In this document: piece by piece, positions 13,132 to 25,235 of the stretch | Position numbering within the stretch: position 1 is the first letter of the stretch | Layout of the letters: every line of letters begins with the position of its first letter | Assembly (NCBI RefSeq): GCF_046630445.1 | Contig: NC_092338.1 | Location: forward strand, 338,357,001 to 338,421,000 | DNA length: 64,000 nucleotides | Source: Rutidosis leptorrhynchoides | Lineage: Eukaryota; Streptophyta; Magnoliopsida; Asterales; Asteraceae | Reading direction: 5' to 3' | Translations under genes and position numbers: made by a program | The notes under the pieces: generated by a model | Told to the model about the DNA's origin: nothing | Databases searched by the model: none | Seen by the model: only the letters and a program-made list of their open reading frames with translations

Positions 13132-15737
13132 TGTAACATCCCGCATTTTTTTTCGTTAAATTTAATTTTAACACCGTTTTTTTTTTTTAAAACATAATCT
13201 TTCGTATTTAAATTAATAGTTTCCGTGAGTAACGTTCATTATATTTCCGCTATTTAATTTTGACATCACCCGTTTACTCGAGCGTTTTAAAAATATTCGT
13301 TTGGTTAATTCCCGCACCCGCTTTGAAACTTGAGGGACAAATCTTGTCACTTGGCCAAATTGGAGCAACTAGTCACCACCTCCCACCATTATCTCCTCAT
13401 TTCTTTTCTTTCTTCTTTTCTCTCAACCAAGAACTCCCATCCTAAATTCTTCATCATCTTCAATCATCATCCAAATTCAAGCAAGGAATCAAACATCAAA
13501 ACAAATTGTACTTTTGGAATCCTCGTTTCATCCTCTTCGATTTGATACTAGTCTCATGGCATGGGGTAAGAATTTCTCATGAAACCCTAACTTGTTAAAT
13601 TTGTTTTTAGACTTGTCAAGTGGTTAATTAGTGTCTATGGCTCGTAGGGATGTCGTGTACGTAATTTGTATGCTCGTTCTTCGTGTTTTGAAAATATGAC
13701 ATGAACACCCAAATGGGTCTAGCTTAATCTTGAGTTTTGGTTGCTCAAATGATGTTATAAGATAAAGCGTATGTGTTAAAAGTGTTAGTTACTTCATTAG
13801 CTTCGTTTTGATATGTTGGATGATGAAAAACTAGCTCAATAACATGAAATGTGTTTTTGGTGAATCGATTATCGTTTTGGTAAGAACTTGATGCGGTTGA
13901 ATGCTAGTTAAGACACTTGTTTGAATGTATGCTAGTTAACTAGTTAAATTGTATGCGTAAATAGCTTCGAAATGGTGTGATGTATGCTAGCGTTTGATTA
14001 GTGAATCATAAGTCTCATTTGTGTCGAAATTGATTTTGAAACGATAACGTGGCTAGTGATTTTGACGTAGTAAATGTTTATTGAAACTTGGAATATGCGT
14101 CTAGTTGTAATGTATGCGTTATTACCTTCAAAACGGCATATCATTTGTATGTTAAAAGTTCCCGAATCATAAAATGCGTTTCTTTGATTTTTGGTTGAAA
14201 ATGATGAACTTTGATGATGTTTTCGATTTGGAAATTGTCGGTTATGATCTATGAAAAGTATTTAGTTGTATTCCTTGTTAAAATACCTTTCCGATGATAT
14301 AAGATACATGTTCTAATTGTTTGCGGATCATAAGATGTGGTTATTTGGTTTTAGCTCGTGCATACTTTGAAAAACAGAAAAGTGCCTGCCCAGATGGTGG
14401 CGCGGCGCGCCACATCCCCGCGCGGCGCGCAGAATCACCTGGCCAGATTCTGACCTCTTGGACCCATTTCACGTGAAATGTTTGACTAGCTACCGACCTC
14501 CGATTCACATGAAACTTGTTTTAATATACTTGTATATGAATAACTAGCATAGAAAAATAGTTCGGGACCCGACCCGAACGCGTTGACTTTTTCGTTGACT
14601 TTGACCAAGTTTGACTTTTAGTCAAACTTAACCAAACTTTTATACAATCATTCTAACATGCTTTTATACTTGTTTCTTGTATGAAACTTGACAACGTGAT
14701 TCACATGCTATACTTAATCGAGTCGTAACGAGCCATAGGACTAATTGAACACATTTCACCCGACCTGGTGTCGTAACCGATTAATTGATACAACTTATTT
14801 GTTTAGGTCAAGGCTAAGCAACTTTCATGCACACGTTTACTTTGTGAAGTACTTTTATACTCGTGCACTCGAGGTGAGATCATAGTCCCACCTTTTCAAC
14901 AACTTTTTATACTTTTAAATTGTGGGCTGAGAAACATATACTTTGTTACATTTTGTACTACTTACTTTTATACTTTGAACACAAGTACAAGGAAAACAAA
15001 CATTCCACAGCGAGTTAGAACAAAAATCCTCAATTCGATTATCATTAGTTACACTTGCAGGGTGTAAGCGAGAACTTATATTGTGTGGCCATACGGGTTT
15101 GACAAACCCTCATTACGGACGGTTCGCTACCGTCTACGGATGAAATATATTTTCGAGAAACAGTGTATGTTCTAACACTATTGTGATGGGGTTCTATGGA
15201 AGGAAACGTTAAGTCTTGATAATTGGGTGCTCGCGAACAATACTTTTGGAATGCAAACGATTTTGATAATCAACTATGGGAATACTAAATCTTGTGGTTC
15301 AAAAACAACGTTTACAAATACACCTATGATTTCACCAACGTTTTTCGTTGACAGTTTTCTATATGTTTCTCAGGTTCATACTCGGCTACTTGATACATGC
15401 TTCCGCACACTTTGATTACTTGCTTGGAGTCGAGCATACATGCATACGCTAGTGATAGCACTTTTGGATTCAAACTTTTGTTTACATACTTACGCTATTT
15501 ATAGCAACTGTGTTTTCCAACTTATATTATGTCGCAAGTTATTTCATTTATACTTTATGACTTTTGTAAACTTAGACTTGTTGTCGAACGGTTTTGTAAA
15601 CTAAACTTGCAAGTCTTGTACCTTTCAAATGAATGCGACATAATTTTGGTCAAACGAGTCTCATATAGGGACTACGACCACGCAACGGGACCTAAGTTAA
15701 CGGCGCCGTCAATAACGGTTTTGGTCGGGTCGTTACA
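13132..15737 (+). repeat. 3' LTR of element C
   Basis: This near-identical copy of 8309-10911 starts TGTAACATCCCGC and ends GGTCGTTACA, followed by the CAAAC target copy. By eye the changes are about ten substitutions and a homopolymer length difference near the start. Confidence 0.95.
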
Positions 15738-16830
15738 CAAACCCCGTTGATATTTTGGATAATCTATCCAAAGTCTGTCAAATCTCAGGTTCGGGTGCAA
15801 CTCTTCCAAATGCATATCGGAAAAAGTCATGACTGGATGAGGTACATCCTGCTTGTAGTAGTTATCTACCTCCTATTGTTCCAAATTCTCAGCAGAAGCA
15901 TTGCGGGCTTGGGATGAAGATTCACCCCTTTCATTCTGCAAAACACATCAAACACAAATTTTGTGCATCCAAATATGCATTAGTGTCAGCAAAATCATCA
16001 ATCAAAATAACTACAATGACATTATCAATTTATATCAAACTTAAGCTCATTTTCACATTTTTATCAAATCTACACTTTTTCAAATAAGCATATACGAAAA
16101 TTTTCGCCAAGTTCATAAGCATTCAACTCAAATAACATGTCAAAATAATCATTACTAGCAATTAAACAAGTCTCAAATGGCATTATCTTTCAAAAATCAA
16201 GTTCATGAATTTTGGACTTGAAAAAGTCCACTTTAATTCTCAAAATCATGTTTAGGCTCAAAGTTTGGATCATTTAACTACCTAGACATGTTACACTACT
16301 CAATTTAGCAACAATTCATGACAAAAATCGGCCATAACCTGTTTATATCAAAAAGCCCCAAATTTGCTCAAGAACACAAACCCTAGATTATTCAAAATTT
16401 GAAGTTTAAGGCTTCTAATCATGTTAAACAGCATCAATCTAGGCTATACAAGCATAATACATAAACAATTTAAGTCTAATTACACTAAAAAGCATCAAAA
16501 TCAAATTGGGGAAAAAAATAGCTCAAGAACACCAAATTTCGAATTAAATGGTGTTTAGGTGTAGAAATTTACCATTTTTCTTGAGTAATTCTTAGATATC
16601 ATCCTTCTCAACATGATTTTAGCAAAAAATTTGGTGATTAACGGTTAAAAATTGGGATTTTTGGGGGTGATTTTCGGGTTTTTTCGGGTTATTTTTTTTC
16701 GCAGTATATTTCTGTTTTGTGTGTGGGTGAGTGAACTGATCGTTTGCAGCTCTTATTTTTTTTTCTGTAATCCGGTCTCTCCGCGACTCGCGGAGATTTA
16801 AGCTCCAAACTCCGCGAGTCGCGGAGTTTG

Positions 16831-16861
<31 letters not shown>

Positions 16862-17638
16862 GGGCATACTTTAATTCAATAAGATTAAAAATAATGATAA
16901 TAAAAGTTCTCGTCCCTCCCTCGGGTAAAGCAATTTCGGTTCAAAGACCTAGTCTTCAACTTACGACGAATTTTAAAAATCATATTCTTAACTTAATGAG
17001 ATAAAGTAAATTTTTGTTTTTAAATTCACACAACTTAAATATAAAATTCAAAATTAAAAATTAAAAATTCACACCAAACTTAAAATTTGAAATGCATAAA
17101 ATTAAAATTTCATATTTTAAAAATTAAAAATTCACACCAAACTTAATTTAAAAATTCATAAATTCATACCAAACTTATATTAATTTTTCAAATATTTACA
17201 ATTTTAAAAATATTGTTTTTACAAAGTTTACAATATTAATTTAAGATTTAAATATTAATTTTAAAAACATGGTAAAAAAAAATAAATTAAAAATCTTTTT
17301 GTCTTTTTATCCCACTTTAATCAATCAAATATTATCAAAAATATGCGCCCCTCTTTTCGGTAAAGTAATTTCGGTTCAAAGACCTAATTTAACTCATGAC
17401 GAATTTTTGAAATATTTTGGGTTGATTGATTAAAGATATTTATACCTTAAGAATAAACGTTAAATTTCGCAGTGATGTAATAAATTTTTGAATGATATCA
17501 ATAATTTCGGTCGCCAAACCTAATTTTATTCAATACCAATTTAATACTTTTTAGCGAACAAATTAGCGTTTATTATCAAAAGGTTAAAAATAAAAATAAA
17601 AATAAAAACTGTACAGACATACCTGTGAAATAGATTTC
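15738..17638 (-). other. Element B: remaining upstream part of the split gene and AT-rich spacer
   Basis: Bases 15738-15960 on the minus strand are coding-like and represent the other side of the gene cut by element C. Beyond this, the stretch is AT-rich spacer between pol and the ATHILA ORF-1-like gene. It has a poly-T run at about 16835-16860 and a pair of GC-rich near-palindromes at 16779-16826. It also has several copies of a phrase around TTTCGGTTCAAAGACCTA (near 16934 and 17352). No gene is visible. Confidence 0.6.
16779..16826. repeat. Paired GC-rich near-palindromes inside element B spacer
   Basis: CTCCGCGACTCGCGGAG at 16779-16795 and CTCCGCGAGTCGCGGAG at 16810-16826, 14 bases apart. 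They are close to the pairs in the LTRs and the leader although the surrounding sequence is not similar. Confidence 0.8.
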
Positions 17639-18055
17639 TTAGTTATATGATCTATTCCATTCATAAGATAGTCGGTTTAATTGATTTTCCATGGCTACAT
17701 AGGCGTAACCTCGAGCATTCGGTATCTTTTCTTCTAAACATATGAACGGTCCGTCTCTGCATAAAGTAACAAATTCGGTATTTGAATAGGTTTGATTATT
17801 TGAACATTTACCTCCATGTGACCATTTTCCGCATTTGTGACATCTTTCTAGGTGTCGTGCTCTTCTTTTCGCTGCGGATTTTGATTTTCCTTTACCAAAT
17901 TGTAACTTATTATCTTCGCATCTGGATCCTTTTCTAACTCCGTCCATTCTTTCTCTGATTACTGATACTAATTCACTCGGTAGTATATCATTATTTCTTT
18001 TAGTGATCAAAGCGTGTAGCATTAGGCCATGGTTTAATTCACAGGCAGTCTTCAT
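17639..18055 (-). CDS. Small zinc-knuckle-like ORF downstream of pol in element B
   Basis: This 138-residue frame lies on the same strand as gag-pol and about 170 bases after it. It starts MKTACELNHGLMLHALITKR, has a basic middle (KGKSKSAAKRRARHLER), then CHKCGKWSHGGKC. That spacing is C-X2-C-X4-H-X3-C, one residue short of a classical CCHC knuckle. Extra small ORFs between pol and the ORF-1-like gene are not a standard part of Athila that I can name. It could be a nucleic-acid-binding accessory protein of the element, a captured piece, or an accidental frame. The basic region and knuckle-like motif argue against accident. It belongs to the mobile element, not the host. Confidence 0.45.
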   Translation of the reverse strand: MKTACELNHGLMLHALITKRNNDILPSELVSVIRERMDGVRKGSRCEDNKLQFGKGKSKSAAKRRARHLERCHKCGKWSHGGKCSNNQTYSNTEFVTLCRDGPFICLEEKIPNARGYAYVAMENQLNRLSYEWNRSYN

Positions 18056-18226
18056 TTTGTAAAAACCTAAAAAAATAAAAATTCAGAATGGGGGGAGAAG
18101 ACTAGTTCTTTAGGGTCTGGTAGGGAAAGACCATACGTGTTCCATTTTCGAGAACTACACGAAAACAGATAATCTAACTCTAACAGAAATACATATTATC
18201 CTTTAAAGACTTGATTCTCCCCACAC

Positions 18227-21169
18227 TTAGTTAGCTGTGGTGTCGAAATTGTGATTAACTTCGTTGTCGACTTCCATCGGACCATGTATGTAATGTTTAA
18301 CTCTGTGACCATTAACTTTAAATTCAATCCCATTTGAATTTATTAATTCTATCGTTCCGTATGGAAAAACTCTTTTGACTATGAATGGTCCAGACCATCT
18401 TGATTTCAATTTTCCAGGAAATAGCTTGAATCGTGAATTGAAAAGAAGAACTCTGTCTCCTTCTTTAAATTCTTTTGAACTTCTGATTCTTTTATCATGC
18501 CATTTCTTCGTTCTTTCCTTATAGATTAACGAATTTTCGTATGCTTCATGTCTTAATTCTTCTAATTCGTTTAGTTGACTTAATCGTAGACGTCCGGCTT
18601 CATGTAAATCAAGATTACATGTCTTCAAAGCCCAAAATGCTTTGTGTTCAATTTCTACTGGAAGATGACATGCTTTTCCATAAACAAGTCTAAAAGGTGT
18701 GGTTCCAATCGGAGTTTTGTAGGCTGTTCTAAAAGCCCAGAGTGCATCCTCCAATTTAATGGACCATTCCTTCGGATTTGATCCTATGGTTTTCTCTAGA
18801 ATACGTTTTAAAGCTCGGTTGGTATTTTCAACTTGTCCACTTGTTTGTGGATGATATGCGGTGGAGATTTTATGAGTTACTCCATATCTTTTAAGAACTT
18901 TCTCAAGTTGATTATTACAGAAATGAGTACCCCGATCACTTATTAAAGCTTTCGGTGTTCCAAACCTTGCAAAAAGACGTTTTAAAAAGTTGACTACAAC
19001 TCGTGCATCGTTAGTTGGGAGAGCTTGTGCTTCCGCCCATTTAGATACATAATCAATGGCTACGAGTATATATAAATTATTATGAGATTTTGGAAATGGA
19101 CCCATAAAGTCAATACCCCAAATGTCAAATACTTCACATACTTGGATGACATTTTGTGGCATTTCATCACGTTGACTTATTTTTCCGGCCCTTTGACATG
19201 CATCACAGGATTTGCAAAGAAGGTGTGCGTCTTTGTAAATTGTAGGCCAATAGAATCCAGCTTCATAAACTTTTCTTGCTGTTAGTTGAGGCCCATAATG
19301 CCCTCCTGTTGGTCCTGTGTGACAATGGTTTAAAATTTTACTAGCTTCATCTCCAAATACACATCGGCGTATTATTCCATCGGGACAACTTTTAAACAGA
19401 TGTGGATCTTCCCAGAAATAGTGTTTTATATCACTGAAGAATTTCTTTCGTCTTTGGTACGATAATCCTTTTTCAAGGAATCCACAAACTAAGTAGTTTG
19501 CATAGTCTGCAAACCATGGGATTTCTTTATAATCTATCTTCAATAGATATTCATCAGGAAAGTTGTCTTTTATGGCCGATTCATTCAGAACTTCTAATTC
19601 GGGATTTTCAAGACGAGAAAGATGATCAGCGGCGAGATTTTCTGCTCCTCTTTTATCTCGGATTTCAATATCAAACTCTTGTAAGAGTAAGATCCAACGG
19701 ATTAGTCTTGGTTTAGCATCTTGTTTTGAAAATAGGTATCTAAGAGCAGAATGGTCGGTATAGACCACCGTTTTTGCTAGAACGAGATATGATCGAGGCA
19801 AGGAGTTCTTTTTCAGTAGTTGTATAGTTTGTTTGTGCTCCTTGTAACGTCTTACTAGCATAATATATAGGTTGAAATCGTTTTTCAATCCTTTGTCCTA
19901 AAACGGCTCCCATTGCAAAATCACTTGCATCGCACATTAGTTCAAATGGTAGATTCCAATTTGGTGTTATCATGATCGGTGCATTAGTGAGTTTCTCTTT
20001 AAGAATATTAAAAGATTTGATACACTCATCTGAAAAGATGAATGGCGCATCCTTTTCTAGGAGTTTATTCATAGGAGTGGCAATTTTAGAAAAATCTTTT
20101 ATAAAACGTCGGTAAAAACCGGCATGCCCTAGAAAACTCCTAACTCCTCTAACGTTGGTGGGATGTGGAAGTTTAGCAATTACATCTACTTTAGCTCTAT
20201 CCACTTCAATTCCTTCTTTTGAAATTTTATGTCCAAGAACGATGCCTTCTTTAACCATGAAATGGCATTTCTCCCAATTAAGTACTAGATTTGATTTTTC
20301 GCGTCTAATTAGCATTCGTTCCAGATTAACTAGACATGATTTAAATGTATCACCGAAGACTGAAAGTCATCCATCAATACTTCCATGCATTCTTCTATCA
20401 TGTCGTGAAAAATCGCCATCATACACCTTTGAAAGGTTGCAGGGGCGTTACAAAGTCCAAATGGCATGCGTTTGTAAGCAAAAGTACCATAAGGGCACGT
20501 GAATGTGGTTTTCTCTTGATCTTCGGGTGCTATTGGAATTTGAAAATATCCGAAAAATCCATCTAGAAAACAATAGTAACTATTTCCGGCTAATCTTTCC
20601 AACATTTGGTCAATGAAAGGTAAGGGAAAGTGATCTTTTCTGGTGGCGTCATTTAATTTTCTATAATCAATACACACATGCCATCCTGTTACAGTCCTAG
20701 TAGGAATAAGCTCATTTTTCTCATTTGTAATGACAGTCATGCCACCCTTCTTAGGCACGCATTGAACTGGGCTTACCCATGGACTATCAGAAATTGGATA
20801 TATCAAACCTGCATCTAGCAGTTTAATAATCTCTTTCTTAACTACATCTTGCATATTAGGATTTAGTCTTCGTTGGCGTTGCACATACGTTTTATGACCT
20901 TCTTCCATAAAGATTTTATGTGTGCAATACGAAGGACTTATTCCTTTAATATCATGAATCTTCCATGCAATGGCTGGTTTATGAGCTTTCAACACAGAAA
21001 TGAGTTGTGATTTCTCATTTTCAGTAAGAGAAGACGATATTATTACAGGTAATTCAGATTCACCATGTAAATAAGCGTATTCCAAATGGTTTGGAAGTGG
21101 CTTTAACTCTAATTTCGGAGGTTCTTCTATCGATGATTTGTATCGATATTTGTCTTCTTCTTTTAGCAT
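18227..21169 (-). pseudogene. Pol region of element B (RT, RNase H, integrase)
   Basis: Directly after gag-protease on the minus strand. The RT part (20330-21169) includes DAGLIYPISDSPWVSPVQ, the fingers-palm region and the MPFGLCNAPATFQRCM motif leading to the catalytic MDD. RT connection and RNase H follow (VMCD-type [33 protein letters not shown]). The integrase zinc-binding part ([23 protein letters not shown]) and core ([32 protein letters not shown]) come next. The C-terminal tail has no chromodomain, which fits Athila rather than chromoviruses. Every domain is present in the usual order, but the frame has about two breaks, so it is a fossil although recent. Confidence 0.92.
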
Positions 21170-23809
21170 TTAAATTTCTTCTGTTGTTGGTTCATATCCA
21201 TTAGCTATAAGTGTAGCTAACATTTCAGCTTCATCAATTGGTTCATTACCTTCTCCTAAAGAACATTCTCCTGTTCCTTGTAATTCTGGAAATTCTTCTA
21301 ATAATTCTGCATGTGCATCTATAGTTTGAATATAATAACATGTATCATCTGCAGATTGTGGTTGTTGCATTGCTCTATCAACTGAAAAGGTAACACTCTC
21401 ATCCTCTATACTTAGGGTCAGTTTCTTACCGAACACGTCTATCATTGCTTTAGCCGTGTTTAAGAATGGTCTTCCTAATATGAGAGGAACTTGAGAATCT
21501 TCTTCCATGTCCAAAACAACAAAATCTACTGGAAATACTAAAGTACCAACTTTAACTAGCATGTTCTCCATTATCCCTCTAGGATATTTTATTGATCTAT
21601 CGGCTAGTTGTATGCTTATTCTGGTTGGTTTCAATTCTCCAAGGTCTAGTTTAGCGTATAGTGAATACGGCATTAGATTTATACTAGCACCTAAGTCTGC
21701 CAATGCTTCTATTGAACTAAGACTACCCAGAAAACATGGAATTGTGAAACTTCCTGGATCAGATAGTTTTTCTGGTATCTTATTCAACAGCACTGCTGAA
21801 CAATTAGCATTCATAGTAACAGCCGAGAGTTCTTCCAATTTCTTTCTATTTGAGATTAGATCTTTCAAGAATTTAGCATATCTTGGCATTCCTGAAATCA
21901 CATCAATGAAAGGAAGATTTACATTTATCTGTTTAAACATATCCAAGAATTTGGATTGCTCGGCTTCAAGTTTTTCTTTCTTCATTTTACTCGGGTAAGG
22001 AAGTGGTGGTTGGTATGGTTTAACATAAGGTTTATCCTTAACTGTGTTATTTTCATTAACCTTTTCAACTACCGGTTCTTTTTCCTTATCTTGATCGAGT
22101 TGTGGTTCTTGTGGAGTAGGAATAGTTTCATCAGAAGTTACAGGTATTTCAGGTGGTTTAAGTGTTGTACCACTTCTTGTGGTAATGGCTTTAGCTGTTT
22201 CATTCCGGGGGTTAGCATTTGTATCGCTAGGTAGACTTCCCGGTTTTCTTTCACCTATTAACCTTGCTAGGTTACTCACTTCTTGTTCCAGATTTTGAAT
22301 AGAAGCTTGTTGATTTCTAAATGCTTGAGCATTTTGTTCATTGGTTTGTTTCTGAGATGTGAAAAACTGTGTTTGAGTTTCAACTAGCTTCGTCATCATA
22401 TCTTCTAAATTCGGCTTTTTATCATCGGTTTGTTGTGGTGGTTTGTTTTGAAAATTAGGTCTTTGCTGATTGTAAGTATTATTGGATACTTGTTGATTGC
22501 TAGGACCTTGTTGGTTGTTGTATGGAATATTTCGGTTATAATTCTGGTTTTGATTGTAAATCGGTCTTGGCGGTTGATAATTATTCTGATAATTATTTCC
22601 AGGCCTTTGGTTTATGTATGAAATATTCTCTCTTTGTTCCATTGTTAATTCAATACTGAGACAATCTTTTGTCAAATGTGGTCCTCCACACTGCTCACAA
22701 CTAATTCGTATTGAGTGAATATCCTTAGTCATCTTTTCCATTCGTCTTTCGAAAGCATCTATCTTTGCGGAAATGGAATCTAAGTCATGGCTAGAATCGG
22801 CTCTAGCTGCTTTAGATGATCTAATGATATCTTTTTCTTGGTGCCACTCATGTGAGTGGGAAGCAGTATTATCAATAATTTTGTAAGCATCAGTTTCGGT
22901 TTTCTTCATAATAGAACCACCAGCTGCTATATCTATGTCTTTTCTTGTAGTGATGTCGCATCCTCGGTAGAATATTTGTACTATTTGACAGGTGTCTAAA
23001 CCATGTTGCGGACATCCTCTTAACAACTTTCCATACCTAGTCCACGCCTCATATAGAGTTTCATTTGGCTTCTGTGTGAACGTAACAATTTCTGCTTGAA
23101 GTCTTACGGCTTTAGATGCAGGAAAGAATTGTTTAAGAAATTTGTCAATTAAAACATCCCATGTATCGATCGCCCCTTCAGGTAACGATTCCAACCAATC
23201 TTTGGCTTCTCCCTTTAAAGTCCAGGGAAATAACATGAGATATATCTGTTCATCCTCCACTTCTCGGATTTTAAATAGTGTGCAGATTCTATTAAAGGTA
23301 CGTAGATGTTCATTTGGATCTTCCTTCGGTGCACCACTAAATTGACATTGATTAGTCACCATGTGTAGAATTTGTCCTTTGATTTCATAATCTGGTGCAT
23401 TAATGTCTGGATGAGTAATTGCGTGACCTTGGCCAGTGCGTTTAGCTCTCATTCGGTCTTCCATACTTAAAGGTTCCATATTCTCCATAATTGAATTTGT
23501 TGAATCGGTATCACTAGATGATTCTGTTTTAATAGTTCGTTCCTCAACAATCTCTGTTTGAATGATTGGTGGTTCCGGAGGAAAGTTTAATGGTTCAGGA
23601 TCTACGAACCGTTCCTGAATATTTTCTGGATTCTCAATTTTGAGGTCGGGTTCAAAAAATGGATTATTGGAAATTTGAACTGAAGTACTTGGTCGACTGG
23701 ATGACGATTCTAAAGAAAAATCAACGGCGGTTATATTTGTTAAACGATGTCTTGATCTAGTTACAGGTGGTGAACGTACAAAAGGTGATGAACGTCTTGC
23801 TCGGTGCAT
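21170..23809 (-). CDS. Gag-protease ORF of element B
   Basis: A long open frame of 879 residues. The N-terminal third is a low-complexity head. The retrotransposon gag domain follows, around residues 150-310 (MLFPWTLKGEAKDWLESLP; FFPASKAVRLQAEI; ETLYEAWTRYGKLLRGCPQHG). A single zinc-knuckle-like CEQCGGPHLTKDC lies near residue 370. A long Asn/Gln-rich linker is next, then the aspartic protease around residues 650-790, with the active-site phrase ALADLGASINLMPYSLY and the ILGRPFLNTA second lobe. DLGAS in place of DTGAS is the form usual in Athila/Tat elements. The ORF is intact and pol follows at once. It encodes the virus-like particle protein and maturation protease of the element. Confidence 0.92.
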   Translation of the reverse strand: MHRARRSSPFVRSPPVTRSRHRLTNITAVDFSLESSSSRPSTSVQISNNPFFEPDLKIENPENIQERFVDPEPLNFPPEPPIIQTEIVEERTIKTESSSDTDSTNSIMENMEPLSMEDRMRAKRTGQGHAITHPDINAPDYEIKGQILHMVTNQCQFSGAPKEDPNEHLRTFNRICTLFKIREVEDEQIYLMLFPWTLKGEAKDWLESLPEGAIDTWDVLIDKFLKQFFPASKAVRLQAEIVTFTQKPNETLYEAWTRYGKLLRGCPQHGLDTCQIVQIFYRGCDITTRKDIDIAAGGSIMKKTETDAYKIIDNTASHSHEWHQEKDIIRSSKAARADSSHDLDSISAKIDAFERRMEKMTKDIHSIRISCEQCGGPHLTKDCLSIELTMEQRENISYINQRPGNNYQNNYQPPRPIYNQNQNYNRNIPYNNQQGPSNQQVSNNTYNQQRPNFQNKPPQQTDDKKPNLEDMMTKLVETQTQFFTSQKQTNEQNAQAFRNQQASIQNLEQEVSNLARLIGERKPGSLPSDTNANPRNETAKAITTRSGTTLKPPEIPVTSDETIPTPQEPQLDQDKEKEPVVEKVNENNTVKDKPYVKPYQPPLPYPSKMKKEKLEAEQSKFLDMFKQINVNLPFIDVISGMPRYAKFLKDLISNRKKLEELSAVTMNANCSAVLLNKIPEKLSDPGSFTIPCFLGSLSSIEALADLGASINLMPYSLYAKLDLGELKPTRISIQLADRSIKYPRGIMENMLVKVGTLVFPVDFVVLDMEEDSQVPLILGRPFLNTAKAMIDVFGKKLTLSIEDESVTFSVDRAMQQPQSADDTCYYIQTIDAHAELLEEFPELQGTGECSLGEGNEPIDEAEMLATLIANGYEPTTEEI

Positions 23810-25207
23810 TCACTGAATATCCTATTAGTTTTAAAAAGGAAAGAAAAATTATAATAAGTTATCCAATCAATAGACTTTTCTGATTTTGCCCACGTTTCGA
23901 ATAGCCAAAAGATGCAGCAGAGGGGCAGGATTCGTTTGGTCTCAATATAATTGAGGACTGTTTGGCTCCAATAACCCGGTCCACGTACAAATCCAACTGT
24001 TACTACGAACCAGAAAATTTTGATGTCTATTAATTTAACCACTTAAAATAAATTTTCGTAATTTTAAGAAATTTAGATAAGAAGTAGAATAAAAATTTAT
24101 GTCCTAAAACTAGAATAGCGAGAAATAAGAGAGAAAAAGAGTTCGTTGAAAAAGGTTGAAAAAGAAAAAATGGTTGAAAAATAAAAGGTGACGGAAAAAT
24201 AAAAGAAACTTATAAAAAACTTAAAAATACTTAACTAACCTAACCTTATTACTACAACTAACTTAAAATTATAATCGCAAATTGAAATTACTAATTGGAA
24301 TGATAATTGATACATAGTAAAAGGTCTAAAAATATTAAAGCTTACAGGAAAAACTAAATCCCAAATGGAAATAACTTAAAAAGAAACTAAAACTTAAAAA
24401 AAACGTCGCAAAATTCTAAAGCACCTAAATCTTAGTCTAAAGAAAAAGTACTTAAGGAATTCTACGGCAAAGCCTAAAAATCTAGGAGTAAAAATAACTA
24501 TAGCAAAAACTAAGTTTAAAATTAAATATGAGCTAAAAAAAAAAAAATTCAAATATTACGCTACAACGATTAAAAAGGTACAAAATATAAAAATATACAA
24601 AAAGTTGTAAAAAGTACAATTTTTATAAAAATATTATTTTTATATTATTTATTTTATTAAACTATTAATTTTACAATTTTAATAAAACTAATTAAACAAA
24701 ATACATAAATTAATAAAAAGTAAAAATAAAACTAAAACTAATAATAATAATAATAATAGTAATTAGGTTAAATAATAATTATAATTAATAATATCCCGTA
24801 ATTAATGCAGTTTTAGGGTTTCTGTTCGCGTGTCAGATGGCCTCCGCGAGTTGCGGTGATTAATGAGGAAAACCCCGCGAGTCGCGGGGTTCAGAAATTC
24901 TGTTGACAGCTTTCAGTTTTTTACGCGTTTTTCTTTATTTTTTATTTTTTTTATTTTATGTTTTCTGTTTTTTAAATAAATAAAAGATTTTAAAATAAAA
25001 CTTATATTTTTATAAACTAAAATAGAAATAAAGAAACTTATAAAACTTAAATATTTAACAAAATCTTAAAAATGCTTATATTTTTGTTTTTCTTTTTATA
25101 TTTTTGAATAATTAAAACGTATTTTTACAAAAACGACTTTTAATAAAAGTAACTAAAAATCTTTTTTTTTTTTTTATATTAGCGTTGCGCTTCCGGCTTT
25201 TAAGAGT
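23810..25207 (-). other. Untranslated leader of element B
   Basis: About 1.4 kb between the primer-binding site and gag, AT-rich with no supported ORF. A GC-rich near-palindrome pair lies at 24842-24889. Long leaders are usual in Athila elements. Confidence 0.75.
24842..24889. repeat. Paired GC-rich near-palindromes in element B leader
   Basis: CTCCGCGAGTTGCGGTG at 24842 and CCCCGCGAGTCGCGGGG at 24873 are variants of the LTR pair. The second is palindromic apart from its central base, suggesting selection or repair that keeps the arms matched. Confidence 0.7.
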
Positions 25208-25227
25208 GCTCCCCGGCAGCGGCGCCA
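25208..25227 (-). other. Primer-binding site of element B (tRNA-Asp type)
   Basis: The minus strand reads TGGCGCCGCTGCCGGGGAGC starting eight bases after the LTR. TGGCGCCGTTGCCGGGGA is the known Athila primer site complementary to tRNA-Asp; this copy has one difference within that stretch. Confidence 0.85.
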
Positions 25228-25235
25228 AAAATACT

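Larger units (their letters stand above)
8309..15737 (+). mobile_element. Non-autonomous Tekay-like LTR retrotransposon C nested in B
   Basis: Two LTRs of about 2.6 kb (8309-10911 and 13132-15737) flank an interior of only 2.2 kb. The interior has a tRNA-Met-type primer site at its left end and the AAATTTCGGGACGAAATTT pre-LTR motif at its right end. It holds heavily decayed chromovirus pol-like sequence, recognisable only in patches such as an integrase-like TAYHPQ stretch near 12300, and no usable ORF. The LTRs differ by about ten substitutions by eye, several at CpG sites. That suggests insertion about 0.15-0.2 million years ago at the rate used for B. It most likely moved with proteins supplied by an autonomous Tekay relative (inference). 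Confidence 0.92.
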
